Shown here piece after piece: positions 5,930 through 6,173 of a DNA stretch of 6,173 bases. Below the pieces are notes generated by a model that worked only from the letters and a program-made list of their open reading frames with translations, was not told where the DNA came from and searched no databases. This DNA is from an uncultured Bacilli bacterium (lineage in GTDB: Bacteria; Bacillota_I; Bacilli_A; RF39; UBA660). The stretch covers positions 1 through 6,173 of the forward strand of contig CANQVY010000076.1 of NCBI GenBank assembly GCA_947627405.1, read 5' to 3'. Position numbers and translations under genes: made by a program. Each line of letters begins with the position of its first letter. Position 1 is the first letter of the stretch.

Positions 5930-6040
5930 CTTTTCCTTTCTATCAGGTGTTCCAACTAAAGTTTAATTATCTATAAGGCAATCTTTTTTCAACAATAGCA
6001 TTAGCACCTATTTTCATTTTATTTCTAATTTAATACTTTC
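5930..6040 (-). pseudogene. Decayed C-terminal tail of a hexapeptide-repeat (CysE/LbH-type) acetyltransferase
   Basis: On the minus strand, an ATG at 6015-6017 begins MKIGANAIVEKRLPYR and then stops (TAA, 5967-5969). IGANAIV-x-K-x-LP is the usual penultimate turn of left-handed beta-helix acetyltransferases. Changing frame by one base at about 5971 gives D-N-stop-T-L-V-G-T-P-D-R-K (5971-5936), which matches the family ending, for example LPDNxxxVGxPAR. Just upstream, another frame reads ESIKLE (6040-6023) before joining the MKIG frame. The three pieces are in the right order and spacing for one tail broken by two frameshifts and a nonsense codon. The remainder of the expected protein of about 180 residues is not visible, so a deletion or recombination end is likely. 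The AAAGGA ribosome site of the glycosyltransferase lies in the old VGTPDRK codons. The match rests on about 30 residues recognised by eye. Confidence 0.5.
5934..5939 (-). promoter_or_regulatory. Ribosome binding site of the glycosyltransferase
   Basis: AAAGGA on the minus strand, 9 nt before the ATG at 5924. It supports that Met as the start. It overlaps the apparent acetyltransferase remnant, so the site may have been inherited from codons of a lost gene. Confidence 0.6.
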
Positions 6041-6063
6041 TATAACGATTTGATCAAAGCAAG

Positions 6064-6091
6064 GGTATAATAGAAAAAAATTTAAATTCAA
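6064..6091 (-). promoter_or_regulatory. Weak candidate promoter for the operon segment
   Basis: Read on the minus strand, TTGAAT (6091-6086) and TATACC (6069-6064) are separated by 16 nt, each matching four of six consensus positions. An alternative -10, TATTAT (6072-6067), has a 13-nt spacer, which is too short. In DNA this AT-rich such matches are frequent, and the operon may simply continue from genes beyond the right edge. Confidence 0.2.
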
Positions 6092-6154
6092 TAATCATTT
6101 ATTATTTCGATATACTGTTTCTTAAATAAAATAACTATTAGCCTAATGATTATT
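6090..6154. repeat. 10-bp inverted repeat in the leader
   Basis: AATAATCATT at 6090-6099 is exactly reverse-complementary to AATGATTATT at 6145-6154, with a 45-nt loop. The arms are almost all A/T and no terminator-like T tract follows. It could be an operator-like pair or a chance match in AT-rich DNA. Confidence 0.2.
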
Positions 6155-6173
6155 TAATATATAACTTTCATTT

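Noticed and set aside
6050..6071. Plus-strand TTGATC and TATAAT pair as a rightward promoter
   Set aside because: The TATAAT is perfect, but the spacer is only about 10 nt and no plus-strand gene follows inside the window.
5925..6173. Rho-independent terminator, riboswitch or CRISPR repeats in the leader
   Set aside because: I found no GC-rich hairpin followed by a T tract, no recognisable riboswitch core and no spaced direct repeats. The T runs are part of general AT richness.

Overview
The window is a single-direction operon segment. Every recognisable gene lies on the minus strand, so transcription runs from about 6170 down to 1. The DNA is very AT-rich, AAGGA/AAGGAAG-type ribosome binding sites are common, and UGA is used as a stop (in the PP-loop gene and, within an ATGA overlap, the glycosyltransferase gene). 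This suggests a low-GC Firmicute (Clostridia, Bacilli or Erysipelotrichia-like), although another AT-rich phylum cannot be excluded from sequence alone. The content is that of a capsule/exopolysaccharide or cell-surface glycan locus.

Layout in transcription order. Positions 6173-5925 are an AT-rich leader with no intact gene. It carries what looks like the frameshifted C-terminal tail of a hexapeptide-repeat acetyltransferase (about 6040-5930), a weak candidate promoter and a short inverted repeat. Next come a sialyltransferase-like, CMP-sugar-type glycosyltransferase (5924-4824); a CMP-sialate/Kdo-type cytidylyltransferase (4827-4168); a two-domain DRE-TIM (HMGL-like) aldolase with an uncharacterised C-terminal Rossmann-like domain (4162-2510); an RpiB/LacAB-family sugar-phosphate isomerase (2474-1980); a KdsC-like HAD phosphatase (1964-1494); and a PP-loop ATP-pyrophosphatase-like enzyme with a QueC-like cysteine cluster (1477-125). 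The last is the first 39 codons of a Wzx-type flippase (119-1), cut by the window edge. Spacings run from a 4-nt overlap to 35 nt, so one transcript is very likely.

Working model (inference): the genes spell out a route to a CMP-activated 3-deoxy-2-ulosonic acid without the usual PEP-dependent NeuB/KdsA synthase. The isomerase would supply an aldose phosphate, the aldolase would condense it with pyruvate or a related keto acid, the HAD enzyme would remove the phosphate, the cytidylyltransferase would make the CMP-sugar, and the sialyltransferase-like enzyme would transfer it. The PP-loop enzyme would tailor the sugar or glycan by ATP-dependent activation, and Wzx would export the lipid-linked repeat unit. 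The sugar could be a C7 or C8 acid. The combination of an HMGL-type aldolase with RpiB-like, KdsC-like and NeuA-like partners is the most interesting part of the window.
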